64,000 nucleotides of DNA. Origin: Phycisphaerae bacterium (GTDB lineage: Bacteria; Planctomycetota; Phycisphaerae; Phycisphaerales; Phycisphaeraceae). The notes under the pieces are model-generated. The model was not told the origin of the DNA. It did not search any database and saw only the letters and a list, made by a program, of their open reading frames with translations. Positions 43,169 through 52,047 of the stretch are shown one piece after another. The stretch is from NCBI GenBank assembly GCA_030426385.1, contig JAUHYI010000004.1, forward strand, positions 53,667 to 117,666, in the 5' to 3' direction. The number at the start of each line of letters is the position of its first letter. Within the stretch, counting starts at the first letter, position 1. The translations under genes were made by a program, and so were the position numbers.

Positions 43169-45520
43169 ATGTCAATTCTAGCAATTAATCACCAATTATG
43201 GGAATTTATTAACACGGGCGCAATTCAGCGCGAAACCGGCGGCTCGCCCGACACAACCCAAGGCTTCCCCACGCAATGGCGTGCTTTCGGACCCGTCTCC
43301 AGTGATATGGTCAAGACCTCTCAGAACGCCTACGACACTTCAGGCGGTGGTAACCGTGCTGAACCGTTGGTGAACGCTGCCGTGGAACAACTCACGAATG
43401 TTCCCGATCAGTTGAAGATCGGCGACCAGATGTTTGCCGGTAAGGACCTTCAACTAACCGATCAATCCCTCGACTTCGGTGCGCTATACGGCGGGCATGA
43501 CGACGTCTTGGGCAAGCAGGCCTACGCGATTACCGAGTTCGAAGTCGATAAGCCGACACAGGTTATTCTCGGTGCCGGTTCGGACTATTGGATGCAGTGG
43601 TGGATCGACGGCGTCGAAGTGCTCAGCACCCTGAACAGCGGCAACATGTTGTATCCGCCTGATATTGACAATCACTGCGTGCGTCACACCTTCGCACCGG
43701 GCAAGCACGTGATCGTCGTGCGGTCAATCAGTGGCATGAGTAGTTGGTGTGTGCGTGCAGGCTTCGTGACTGCTGAGCAAGAACTAAATGGCACGCGCCA
43801 GGTCGACCGCTGGGAGATCCTCTCGGATGGCAACCTGATGCTATCACCCAAGGGCCTCACCGAACCCAGTATGGCCATTCGTACCGATTTGTGTGTGGTC
43901 GACGAAACAATCGAATGTGATTTTGAACTGCATTCGCCGGAAGGCCAGTTCGGCATCGTCTTCGGCGCACAGGACGCATCGCATTATTACTGGGCTTACC
44001 ACCCGCGTTGGGGACAAAACTGGCGGGCGCGTGCGTTTTATGCGGTCATCGCCAAGGTCGATGGCAACGGTCTGGCCACAGGGTTAGGCATGATGCTCAT
44101 GCCTAACGTCGTCTCGCATTGGAACGCCAAGCTATCCATGAAGGTTGAACGGCGCGGCGACCAGATTCAGATGTATGTCAACGGCGTCAAGGGACCGTTC
44201 GTGATTGACGATTCCTACGGCCCCGGTTGCGTGGGCGTTAAGGGCCACGCAAACTTTGAAGTGTGGAACTTCAAAGCCGAGGGTAAAAAAATTGAGTCAT
44301 CGCCATGGCGTGACGGCATCCAACCTAAGCCGATCTGGTTCAATCCTGAAACCAATCCTGCGGACAGTGGCATTATTCGTCAACCTTTCGCGCTACTCAA
44401 ATTAGCCGATGGGCAAATCCTGGCGGGGATCAACAGCCGCGACGGCGGGTTCGGCAGAGGAAATTACCACGACATTTCCCAAGATCTGGTTCAGTTCTAT
44501 CTCTCAGCCGATGCCGGTCGGACCTGGCAACCTCATGGTGAGGCAACGTCAGTCAAGCATATGGCTCAAAACCTGCCGGCTTGCATCCGTTGGCACGAAA
44601 CCCAGCCCGGTATCCTCCGCGGCTTCCATCACGGGCCGGGCGTGATGGGCGAACAAGCTAAAGGCATGGGATGTCCGGATTTTACGAAAGCTAACGATAG
44701 GATCGGCTGGGCACTTGAGGATTATACGCCGGAACAACTCCTCACTTACCGCGATTCAACCGACAACGGCTTGACCTGGTCCGAGCCCAAGCCATCGCGA
44801 CTCGTTGGCGACTGGAGCGAACTGTATCGGGAATCATGCTGGAACCATGTCTATGGTTACACCCAGCTACGTGACGGCACGCTGCTGGCGGTGTTTTTGC
44901 ACGGGTATATCGGCCGTGACGACATCATAGGCAACAAGCTGACCAAGCGGGAATCCATCGGCGAAGGTACTTGGGGCACGATACTGGCACAGCCTTATGT
45001 CTCACGCAGCGAGGACGGCGGTCTGACTTGGCAGGCACCGATCCCGATGGATAACGCTGCGCTGATCGACGGTACCGAACCCGATAGCCCCAACGGCGGG
45101 TGGTCTGAAACCGTCTTGGCTGAACTTCCCAGCGGACGCATCGTGGCGTTATGTCGGCCCTTCCGCTCGCCATACTGTTGGCAGACACACTCCGACGATG
45201 GAGGCCGCACGTGGCGACAGGATTGCTACGCCTCCTTCTCGACCGCCGGCGGGCCAGCGATGGTCGCTACGCAGTCGGGCTATCTCGCCGTCGTCGGTCG
45301 GCAGACGGGGCTGGGCCTGCACACCAGCGTCGATGGCGGCGTCAACTGGGATGCGGGCACATTGCTCGATCACGATTGCTGGTTCAACGGGTTTCTCATT
45401 GAGGCTGAGCCCGACGTCGTGCTGGTCTTTTACTACAGCCCCGATCGCGACGTCAATCTTCCCCCCAACCCACGCATGCAACGTATCCGCATCACTCCCG
45501 ATGGCCCACAGCCGGCATAA
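43169..45520 (+). CDS. Sialidase/BNR-repeat glycoside hydrolase-like protein
   Basis: A protein of 783 residues without an obvious signal peptide. Residues about 200-380 look like a concanavalin-type sugar-binding or DUF1080-like beta domain (RTDLCVVDETIECDFELHS, GVKGHANFEVWNFKA). The C-terminal half is a sialidase-type propeller with Asp-box repeats S-x-D-x-G-x-x-W: SADAGRTW (near 446), STDNGLTW (near 530), SEDGGLTW (near 613), SDDGGRTW (near 674) and SVDGGVNW (near 720). GIIRQPFALLKLADGQILA is the arginine-containing start of the propeller. It may cleave sialic acid or another acidic sugar; the true substrate is uncertain. It contains no repeat tracts, unlike its neighbours, and is followed by RraA, suggesting a catabolic cassette. 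Confidence 0.8.
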   Translation: MSILAINHQLWEFINTGAIQRETGGSPDTTQGFPTQWRAFGPVSSDMVKTSQNAYDTSGGGNRAEPLVNAAVEQLTNVPDQLKIGDQMFAGKDLQLTDQSLDFGALYGGHDDVLGKQAYAITEFEVDKPTQVILGAGSDYWMQWWIDGVEVLSTLNSGNMLYPPDIDNHCVRHTFAPGKHVIVVRSISGMSSWCVRAGFVTAEQELNGTRQVDRWEILSDGNLMLSPKGLTEPSMAIRTDLCVVDETIECDFELHSPEGQFGIVFGAQDASHYYWAYHPRWGQNWRARAFYAVIAKVDGNGLATGLGMMLMPNVVSHWNAKLSMKVERRGDQIQMYVNGVKGPFVIDDSYGPGCVGVKGHANFEVWNFKAEGKKIESSPWRDGIQPKPIWFNPETNPADSGIIRQPFALLKLADGQILAGINSRDGGFGRGNYHDISQDLVQFYLSADAGRTWQPHGEATSVKHMAQNLPACIRWHETQPGILRGFHHGPGVMGEQAKGMGCPDFTKANDRIGWALEDYTPEQLLTYRDSTDNGLTWSEPKPSRLVGDWSELYRESCWNHVYGYTQLRDGTLLAVFLHGYIGRDDIIGNKLTKRESIGEGTWGTILAQPYVSRSEDGGLTWQAPIPMDNAALIDGTEPDSPNGGWSETVLAELPSGRIVALCRPFRSPYCWQTHSDDGGRTWRQDCYASFSTAGGPAMVATQSGYLAVVGRQTGLGLHTSVDGGVNWDAGTLLDHDCWFNGFLIEAEPDVVLVFYYSPDRDVNLPPNPRMQRIRITPDGPQPA

Positions 45521-45620
45521 CAAACACGAGACTTGTGGATTGCACCACCTGCCAATCGATCCACTGCCATGCTTTTTTTATCCCTTGGGCTGACCAGTAT
45601 CGCCCGAGAACTACGACACT

Positions 45621-45650
45621 CGCAGGGCTCCTGCGGAATTTTCATTTTTT
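45621..45650 (+). terminator. Rho-independent-like terminator between sialidase and RraA genes
   Basis: A perfect 6-bp stem CGCAGG/CCTGCG with a 3-nt loop, followed by GAATTTTCATTTTTT. It lies 101 nt after the sialidase stop and 22 nt before the RraA-like start, so it may terminate or attenuate. Confidence 0.6.
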
Positions 45651-45671
45651 ACATTTTCACAAAGACCCAAA

Positions 45672-46439
45672 ATGACCATAAACCAATCCGAACGTCAATT
45701 AACAGAAGATACAGAAGCCGTGCCATTGCCAACGCTCATTGAACAGCTCCGCGATATTGATACCGCTCTGATCGCGAACAGCATTGGAGGCCTCACACAA
45801 GAGCCGGAAGAAAACTGGTATATGTCCAGCGAAATCCAATCGGTAACACCCACCCTCGGGCCTACCGTTGGCGTGGCCATGACGTGCGAAATGGATACCA
45901 GCAGCCCCGGCGGCGAACCGGGTAACTTAGACGGATATTGGGAACAGCTTGAGCAGATGCATCAGGCGAACGAACCGATTGTCTGGGTCGTCAAAGCGGT
46001 AGGCTCGCGTCCCAAACACGAGTGCATTCTCGGGGACGGCATGGCGAAAATGCTCTATGCGGCCGGCTGCATCGGCGTGGTCACAGACGGCGGCGTCCGT
46101 GATGTGGCAGGACTGGTTTCCACATCTTTCGCCGCGTACAGTTGTGGCACCACCATCCATCATTGTCCGCTACGCGTTCGCCGAATCGGCACCCCAGTCT
46201 CCATCGGCGGAATCACCATTTCTTCAGGCGATCTCATTCATGCCAATCAGGAAGGCGTCATTCGGATACCGAGCGACTGTTACCCATCCATATTAGAATC
46301 AGCTCATCGTAACGCGGCTTTCGAGCGCAAGGCACACGGCATGTTACGCCGGACTGATTTATCGTCAGCCCAAAAACGTGAACGACTCGCCGCTTTGTTG
46401 CAGGCGCACAGCGTCAGCGATTGCGTTTCCGATAAATGA
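45672..46439 (+). CDS. RraA-family protein (HMG/oxaloacetate aldolase-like)
   Basis: A protein of 255 residues. The core GDGMAKMLYAAGCIGVVTDGGVRDV contains the family Gly motif and the Arg-Asp pair that bind the divalent metal and carboxylates, and SGDLIHANQEGVIRIP matches the conserved C-terminal part. Members are 4-hydroxy-4-methyl-2-oxoglutarate or oxaloacetate aldolases, or regulators of RNase E in gamma-proteobacteria. In Planctomycetes such genes often lie beside sialidases and sulfatases, so a role in sugar-acid or aromatic breakdown is likely here. A hairpin separates it from the sialidase gene. No repeats are present. Confidence 0.85.
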   Translation: MTINQSERQLTEDTEAVPLPTLIEQLRDIDTALIANSIGGLTQEPEENWYMSSEIQSVTPTLGPTVGVAMTCEMDTSSPGGEPGNLDGYWEQLEQMHQANEPIVWVVKAVGSRPKHECILGDGMAKMLYAAGCIGVVTDGGVRDVAGLVSTSFAAYSCGTTIHHCPLRVRRIGTPVSIGGITISSGDLIHANQEGVIRIPSDCYPSILESAHRNAAFERKAHGMLRRTDLSSAQKRERLAALLQAHSVSDCVSDK

Positions 46440-46581
46440 TCCGAAACGTTTAAGCCAAGCCATCGCGCACATTGAAAAGTGATCAACCCTGCACGTTCAT
46501 ACAATTGCAACAAAGCGCTGTCACAATTTGGCCTTCGCCTGACTGTTGCAAGTTCTGAATTCCAACCCTCGGCAATTCACC

Positions 46582-47832
46582 ATGAATCAATCTCGGTATA
46601 TCGTTTTTATTTTCGCGTTGGCCTGGTTTTTAATTTTTCCAAATGCGACGTTCGCATGGTTTGATAAAACGCATGCGTCAGCGAGTCGGGATGCATGTGG
46701 GCTGTTGGTGCGCGCGGGGGAAAGTGAGGACGGGGGCGAGTTAAAAGTCAAAAGTAACAAGTTAAATGTGGAGGCGAAGGAAAGCACTAAATCGCAAGCG
46801 GCGGAGGAAGAGGCAAGTGAAGATTTGCCAGGCGGGCTTGCGGTTGTGCCGGGGCAACAAGTGGGGTCAAGTGGCACAGGAGAAAATATGAGGGGACATG
46901 GGGGAACGTGGGGGGGGATGCCGGTGGGGGGGGCGTGGGGGGTGCCGGTTTTTTTTGGGGGGGCGGGCGAGGCGTTGGCCAGTTACGCGGTGGACCCGGA
47001 TCGTTGGCGGCATGACTGGGCACGGCATCTTCACGGCATGACGTCTGCGAATCATTATCTGGATTACGAATATGTGGCCCAAGCGTTGGCGGGGAAGGGC
47101 GCTAAGCCGCAAGCGGGTGGGGAAGAAGCCGGGAAAGGCGAGGGGGGTATTGGGGGGCGCGTGGGGGAGAATGTGAAGGGAATGGCGATGTGGCGCGGGC
47201 GGTATGAGTTTGTGCGCTGGTGTGATGAGCGGGGATTGAAAGCGGAGAAGGTGGGGATGGCTCCGTTTGCCGTTGCGGAGTTGGCAGAGCGTTTGGTGTT
47301 GGGCTTTGCAGAACATCGGCGTGATCCGACGGACCAGGCGGTGCAGGCGAAGTGTCTGGTGGTGGCCGGCGAGTTGGCGCACTATGTGCAGGATCTGTGT
47401 CAGCCGTTGCATACGACGATTCATTACGATGGCCAGGTTGATGTGAGCGATGGCTTGACGGGCCATGCGCGAAGTCCGCGGACGGGGATTCATTTTCAAG
47501 TGGACAGCTTGCCTGAGAAGTTACAGCCAGCGGAACGGGCCGCGATCGTGGCTGAGGCGAAGCCTCAGCGATGGGCGGACGATCTGGACGGCGTGGCGAT
47601 CGCGCTGGCGTTGGTCAGCGAGAGTCACGCATGGGTGGACCGTGTGTACGCGATGAGTGATGCGCTGCCGGGTAAGGACGCGAAGATGGGTGGCGAGGAT
47701 GGTCAGACGTGGGCTGAGCCAGTGCGCGATTTTGTCTCGGATCGCTATCGCGCGACGGTGGAAGCGACCGCGGGCATCTGGCTATGGGCGTGGGAAAAAT
47801 CGGCAACGGTCAAAGTCGTCGAGTGGGATTGA
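46582..47832 (+). CDS. S1/P1 nuclease / zinc phospholipase C-like exported enzyme with large repeat insert
   Basis: A protein of 416 residues. The signal peptide ends ...NATFA, and predicted cleavage leaves WFDKTH at the N-terminus: Trp1 and His6 are zinc ligands in this fold. Other ligands are seen in SANHYLDYEY, ELAHYVQDLCQPLHTTIHYDG and GIHFQVDSLPE. The family includes S1/P1 nucleases and bacterial zinc phospholipase C. Between WFDKTH and the next conserved helix, about residues 46-126 form a low-complexity insert with LKVKSNKLNV, TGENMRGHGG and WGG units, that is, heptamer plus G-rich repeat read in frame; a shorter G-rich tract lies near residue 195. Expected to be periplasmic or secreted. 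A decayed N-terminal copy lies at 42.65 kb. Confidence 0.8.
   Translation: MNQSRYIVFIFALAWFLIFPNATFAWFDKTHASASRDACGLLVRAGESEDGGELKVKSNKLNVEAKESTKSQAAEEEASEDLPGGLAVVPGQQVGSSGTGENMRGHGGTWGGMPVGGAWGVPVFFGGAGEALASYAVDPDRWRHDWARHLHGMTSANHYLDYEYVAQALAGKGAKPQAGGEEAGKGEGGIGGRVGENVKGMAMWRGRYEFVRWCDERGLKAEKVGMAPFAVAELAERLVLGFAEHRRDPTDQAVQAKCLVVAGELAHYVQDLCQPLHTTIHYDGQVDVSDGLTGHARSPRTGIHFQVDSLPEKLQPAERAAIVAEAKPQRWADDLDGVAIALALVSESHAWVDRVYAMSDALPGKDAKMGGEDGQTWAEPVRDFVSDRYRATVEATAGIWLWAWEKSATVKVVEWD
46735..46960. repeat. Composite heptamer/G-rich repeat inside the nuclease-like gene
   Basis: 46738-46770 is (GTTAAAA)-like with changes, 46886-46960 is G-rich (GGGGGGGATGCC, GGGGGGGGCG). It is the second place where both repeat parts are read in frame, the first being the DUF58 gene. 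Confidence 0.8.
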
Positions 47833-48745
47833 GTGGCGGAGTCGATCCGGGCTGTTTCATGTTGTTCGCCTGGCGCGTATCAACTCCAGGCCTGGTGTTT
47901 AGCGGGAGCGGCGCAGCCGCCCGTGGCGCGCAGTCCGTGGCTAGTGGCCTGTGACAGGGACGCGCAGGGAGAAACAGTAAAGATAAAGGACGGGGAGGGA
48001 AGAGTGGAGGGGAGAGCGGGGGAACGGTGGGGTGGGGAAAGTGGGGGGGGGCAAAAAAATAAGGCCGGGACCACCGAAGTGATCACCGGCCCTTCCGGGG
48101 GTCTGGTTTAGATGTTTATCATGATAGTGGGTCTGTGACGAAATTGCTAGAGGGTGGGGTCGTTTTTTTGAAAAATTCTAAATCGAAAGCCGGGCCCAGT
48201 TTGGTGTTTTGTTTGTAAATATTTTTAAAACATGGGTTTGTGTGTATTTCCAAAATCCATTGATTGTATTGAATATCATTGATTTTTTATTTGTTAGGCG
48301 TTGGTTTCGCTGTTATCGCGACGAATTTTGTTGAAAACTACCCAAATGAACCAGTTAAATTTAATGGATGTAAAAACGGGTAAAAAAAACCACTCAACAC
48401 AGTTCGTGGCACGAGGTGCGTGAATTGGGTTGAATGGTTGGGCACGCCTTCCCCAAAAGGGCCGAAACCGGAAAAGCCATGTCCTCGTGGCGAGCGGTAC
48501 GAGCAAGGCGACATGCTGCAAAGTAAAAAACAAAATGTGTGTGGAAGAGCAGACATGGCGCTTCGGCATTGCGGGCAGATTGCGGGCAGGTTGTTGTCAA
48601 CAAAAAACCACTTGACGACAACAAGCAACCTACTGTAAAGATAATCGGTTAGTTGCACAAGACGGGCATCGGGCAAACACACTAGATTTGTGGCAATGCG
48701 CAGAGAAACCGTCCCAACTATGGGAAAATAATGGGTTTATTGTAT
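47833..48745. other. 910-bp intergenic region without a supported gene
   Basis: 47890-47945 has hairpin-rich GCGGGAGCGGCGCAGCCGCC. 47990-48051 is G-rich repeat. 48053-48094 is a minus-strand terminator. 48110-48420 is AT-rich with no site recognised. 48420-48640 has several short frames on both strands but no known family, plus a 10-bp stem (one G-U) near 48591-48628. An unrecognised small RNA cannot be excluded. Confidence 0.55.
48053..48094 (-). terminator. Rho-independent terminator for a minus-strand transcript
   Basis: On the minus strand a GGGCCGGTGATCAC...GTGGTCCCGGCC stem (one mismatch and one bulge, loop TTCG) is followed by TTATTTTTTT. It would end transcripts coming leftwards from the GlmU-like gene, 650 nt upstream. 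Confidence 0.7.
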
Positions 48746-50341
48746 TTAGTGGCAAGTTGGGTAAAAAGGTTGCAGTAGGCGTTGGCGGTGCTGGGGGTCG
48801 AGGGATTGCTGTCGGCGTTGCATCATGCGCTCAATGCTCTGGATGAGTCGCGGGGGGTCGTAGGGGGTGGGCCCATCGTCGGTAAGAAAGGTCATCGGCG
48901 GCACATATTTGGGACAGAAGCGGGAGGTGGCAATCATGCTGGCGGTGGCGATGCATGAGCCGGTGGGGATGCGTGTGCCGATGGCCGTGCGAACATGGTC
49001 GCCGATAAGTGGCCCAAGCTTAGTGAGTTGCGAGTTTTCCGGGCCGGCATCCGCTTGGGCTTGAGCATTGGCATCAACATTCGCTTGGAAGTTGAGGTTA
49101 GGCTCCGTGTCATCCGAGGAAAGCTTGCGGGACTGCAAAGGAGAACGCGGGAGGGAATGCGGAGAAGATTGCGAGGGGGGATGTGGGGGGGAATGTGGGG
49201 GGAAAAGTGGGGGGGGGGTGAGTTGGACGCGGACGGGGCCGTAGGTATTTTTGAGATTGCTTACGTTGGTATCAGCCCCGAGGTTGACCCATTGTCCGAC
49301 GATGGCATGTCCGAGGTAGCCGAGATGGGCTTTGTTGGAGTAGGCATCGATGGCCGAGTGACTGACCTCCCCGCCGATGACGCAGAATGGGCCTACGCTG
49401 ACCGGTCCGCGTATTTGGGTGTGTGGGGCGACGGTGGTATGGGGTCCGATGTAGCAGGGGCCTTGGATGATTGTGAAGGGATTGATGGTGGCATGGTGAT
49501 CGATGACGATCGGGCCGTTGTCGGTGATGAACACCACATGGGGCAGGACGCGGGCATCGGGATGGATGTGGACGTTGGCACGGTTGGCGTGATTGGCTTG
49601 GCTGGAGTCGTGGTCGTGTGTCGGCGTATCGGACGACGTAGTGCTGGACGGGGTCCCGAGGTTGTTGTCGTGAGGAATGCTGGGAGAAATTGCGGAGGCC
49701 GTTGTGGGGGGAGTGGTGGAAGAAGTGGGGAGAGTGGGGGGGGAAGGGGGGGCGTGGGGGGTATTCCAGGCATGGGGAAATTTTTTGAGGTCGTCGAGCA
49801 GGATGGATGCCAAGCGATCGATCAGATGCCATGGCCTGGTGATCATGGCGGGGTAGCGATCGCGAATCGTTTGGATTGTGTCTGGTAATGCGATTGGATT
49901 AGTGGTGTTGTTGGCCGCAGTGAAATCGGCAAGCATCGACTTGGCCGTGCGAATGTCACAATGGATGGCAACGATGTGGCCGTCTGTATCAAGCGCTGCG
50001 TGGTTAAAGGGAAGATCGACGGGCCAGTCGTACCAGTAGCGAGCGTTGGCGAGATAAGCGTGTTCATCATCGGACGCGCCATGGGGTATGGCGTGGGGGG
50101 GCACAGCATGGGGGGGTACCCGATGGGCAAGCATGTCGCCTGCGTCCTCTGTGTTGATGGTGGCAAAAGGGCTTGTTGGGTTGCTTGTCGCGTTGTGTGT
50201 TTGCAAGGCCAGTCGTTGTTCGAGACAGAAAGCGCCGACGCGCCATTGGTCGAGCGTGCGCAATTCGGTCATGGGTCCGAATCGACCGACGTTGTCAAAA
50301 AAAATTATGCGATGTGTTTTTATCACGAAAGTGGTTGTCAA
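48746..50341 (-). CDS. GlmU-like sugar-phosphate nucleotidyltransferase/acyltransferase with two repeat inserts
   Basis: A protein of up to 531 residues. IIFFDNVGRFGPMTELRTL matches the start of a family of GlmU-like enzymes; a left-handed parallel beta-helix fills the C-terminal half (IGPHTTVAPHTQIRGPVSVGPF, GPLIGDHVRTAIGTRIPTGS, NLGADTNVSNLKN). Two inserts disturb it: about residues 184-250 (Pro/Ser/Thr-rich) and about 372-435 (PPHSPPHPPSQS then Asn/Ala-rich). Both come from the repeat read on the C-rich strand, and the second lies in the beta-helix between conserved coils. The start may be TTG 50341 or GTG 50326. It likely makes an activated amino sugar for wall or surface glycan. It converges with nothing and ends at a gap containing a terminator. 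Confidence 0.75.
   Translation of the reverse strand: MTTTFVIKTHRIIFFDNVGRFGPMTELRTLDQWRVGAFCLEQRLALQTHNATSNPTSPFATINTEDAGDMLAHRVPPHAVPPHAIPHGASDDEHAYLANARYWYDWPVDLPFNHAALDTDGHIVAIHCDIRTAKSMLADFTAANNTTNPIALPDTIQTIRDRYPAMITRPWHLIDRLASILLDDLKKFPHAWNTPHAPPSPPTLPTSSTTPPTTASAISPSIPHDNNLGTPSSTTSSDTPTHDHDSSQANHANRANVHIHPDARVLPHVVFITDNGPIVIDHHATINPFTIIQGPCYIGPHTTVAPHTQIRGPVSVGPFCVIGGEVSHSAIDAYSNKAHLGYLGHAIVGQWVNLGADTNVSNLKNTYGPVRVQLTPPPLFPPHSPPHPPSQSSPHSLPRSPLQSRKLSSDDTEPNLNFQANVDANAQAQADAGPENSQLTKLGPLIGDHVRTAIGTRIPTGSCIATASMIATSRFCPKYVPPMTFLTDDGPTPYDPPRLIQSIERMMQRRQQSLDPQHRQRLLQPFYPTCH
49150..49225. repeat. 12-bp G-rich repeat inside the GlmU-like gene
   Basis: G-rich on the plus strand (GATGTGGGGGGGAATGTGGG), so the minus-strand gene reads it as Pro/His/Ser. 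A related tract lies at 49720-49770. The orientation follows position in the window, not the gene. Confidence 0.85.
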
Positions 50342-50523
50342 TCATTTGGTTCAGCGCTTTGGCGCGCGGTGCGTTTCAAGATTTCCTAAGAATATCGCGT
50401 TGACACAAACTGTGCTGCCGTTTATGTTCATCGGTTGGTGGGTTGCGATCCTTGTGATCAAAGCCTGGTGGGCTACATAATTTTCATACGGCCAAACGGT
50501 CGGCATTTTATACGTATTCGACG

Positions 50524-52047
50524 ATGTCGAGAATCGACGCTGCGCTTTGGCGCGACATCATGGATTATCTGCGCGATCGCCACCCCGCGATCTGTCGTCA
50601 GTGGTTTGAGGAGCTGTCCCCGCTAGGGTTGCACAGTGGTTTGCTCAAGGTGCATACTGCCAACGGGGTTCAAAAGAATTATTTACAGCGCAAGTGTCTC
50701 GAACCGTTTACCGAAGCGGCTCAAGCGGTGACCGGTGCCTTGATCGCGGTGCAGTTCGTGGATGCCGACGACGACCCGAGCGACGACATCGCTGCCGAGC
50801 ACGGCGGGGCGGGTTTGGCCAGTGCAGGGGACATGAGCGGGGACCATTATTCAGACGTGGGCGAATCGCGCACAGGGTCGGGGTCTGGTGGTTCAGGTTC
50901 AGGCGGATCAAGCGTGGGCAAAGCGGGGGGCAATGTGGGGGGTAATGTGGGGGGCGGGGGGAGTCGATCGCCGGAGTCGATGGCCAGGTCGAGGCCTGCC
51001 CGCGATCCGTTTGAAAGCGACAACGATGAAATTATTCTGAGTCCGGATTTTTCGTTTGATCATTTTGTGACCGGGCCGGGTAATCAGTTGGCCCACGCGG
51101 CATCGATCGCGGTGGCAAACAATCCAGGCCACGCGTACAACCCGCTGTTCATTCATGGTGGCGTGGGGTTGGGTAAGACGCACTTGTTGCAAGCGATTTG
51201 CCAAACAATTTTGCGCGACGATCCACGTAAGACGATTTGCTATCTGTCATGCGATACGTTCATCAATCAGTTTCTGGATTGCGTGCAGACGGGCCAGATG
51301 GCCGAGTTTCGTCATCGGTATCGACACGTCGATGTGTTGGTGATTGACGACATTCATTTCCTGGCCAATCGTGAACGAACGCAGGAAGAATTTTTCCATA
51401 CGTTCAACGAGTTGTACCAATCGAAACGACAGATTGTCATCTCCAGCGATTCACCGCCGAATGAAATTCCGCAATTGGAAGAACGATTGATAAGCCGATT
51501 CCAATGGGGATTGGTCGCCACGGTAAGCAAGCCGACGTATGAAACGCGTGTAGCCATTGTGAAAGCCAAGGTACTGTTGCGCGGGATTGAAATTCCTGAA
51601 GATGTGGTGTCGTATATTGCCAATCGCATCGACAGCAATGCCCGCGAACTCGAAGGCGCGATCACGACGATCCAAGGGCATGGCTCATTGCAGAATCGCG
51701 CGATCACGTTGGAATTAGCCAAGGAAGCGTTGGGCGATACCGGGCGTTCGGGTCCGATTTCGCAGACATCATTGCAACAGATCATCGATGCGGTGACGGG
51801 TTTTTACAACGTCAAATTGTCGGATCTACAATCAAAACGTCGGCACAAATCGATCACCGAGCCACGCCAGGTGTGCATGTGGTTGGCTCGCAAACGCACG
51901 CGATTCAGCTTGCAGGAAATCGGCGGCTACTTCGGCGGGCGCGATCACACGACCGTGATGCATTCCATTCGCATCGTGGATCAACGCATGGGCCAGGACC
52001 GCACGTTCGAGCATCAAGTCACGCAAATCGACGAGCGCTTGTCGTAG
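50524..52047 (+). CDS. dnaA: Chromosomal replication initiator DnaA
   Basis: A protein of 507 residues with the normal four-domain plan. Domain I (about 1-85) resembles DnaA N-termini (LWRDIMDYLRDRHP, VQKNYLQRKCLEPF). A long Gly/Ser linker (about 90-170) has AGGNVGGNVGGGG at 134-147, from the dispersed repeat. Domain III has Walker A GGVGLGKTH (about 212-220) and Walker B VLVIDDIHFLA. Domain IV ends with FGGRDHTTVMHSI, the DNA-binding signature. It binds DnaA boxes to open the origin. Its neighbours are not dnaN or recF, and no box cluster was found next to it by eye. Confidence 0.96.
   Translation: MSRIDAALWRDIMDYLRDRHPAICRQWFEELSPLGLHSGLLKVHTANGVQKNYLQRKCLEPFTEAAQAVTGALIAVQFVDADDDPSDDIAAEHGGAGLASAGDMSGDHYSDVGESRTGSGSGGSGSGGSSVGKAGGNVGGNVGGGGSRSPESMARSRPARDPFESDNDEIILSPDFSFDHFVTGPGNQLAHAASIAVANNPGHAYNPLFIHGGVGLGKTHLLQAICQTILRDDPRKTICYLSCDTFINQFLDCVQTGQMAEFRHRYRHVDVLVIDDIHFLANRERTQEEFFHTFNELYQSKRQIVISSDSPPNEIPQLEERLISRFQWGLVATVSKPTYETRVAIVKAKVLLRGIEIPEDVVSYIANRIDSNARELEGAITTIQGHGSLQNRAITLELAKEALGDTGRSGPISQTSLQQIIDAVTGFYNVKLSDLQSKRRHKSITEPRQVCMWLARKRTRFSLQEIGGYFGGRDHTTVMHSIRIVDQRMGQDRTFEHQVTQIDERLS
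50926..50960. repeat. G-rich repeat in the dnaA linker
   Basis: Three 12-bp-type units (GGCAATGTGGGG, GGTAATGTGGGG, GGCGGGGG) in frame, encoding GGNVGGNVGG within the flexible domain II. Confidence 0.9.

Noticed and set aside
48420..48638. Short plus-strand gene of 72 codons
   Set aside because: Several overlapping frames exist on both strands here; no family, codon pattern or ribosome site singles one out.
50342..50523. Replication origin directly upstream of dnaA
   Set aside because: No DnaA-box cluster or AT-rich unwinding region was seen, and the repeat polarity does not change here.
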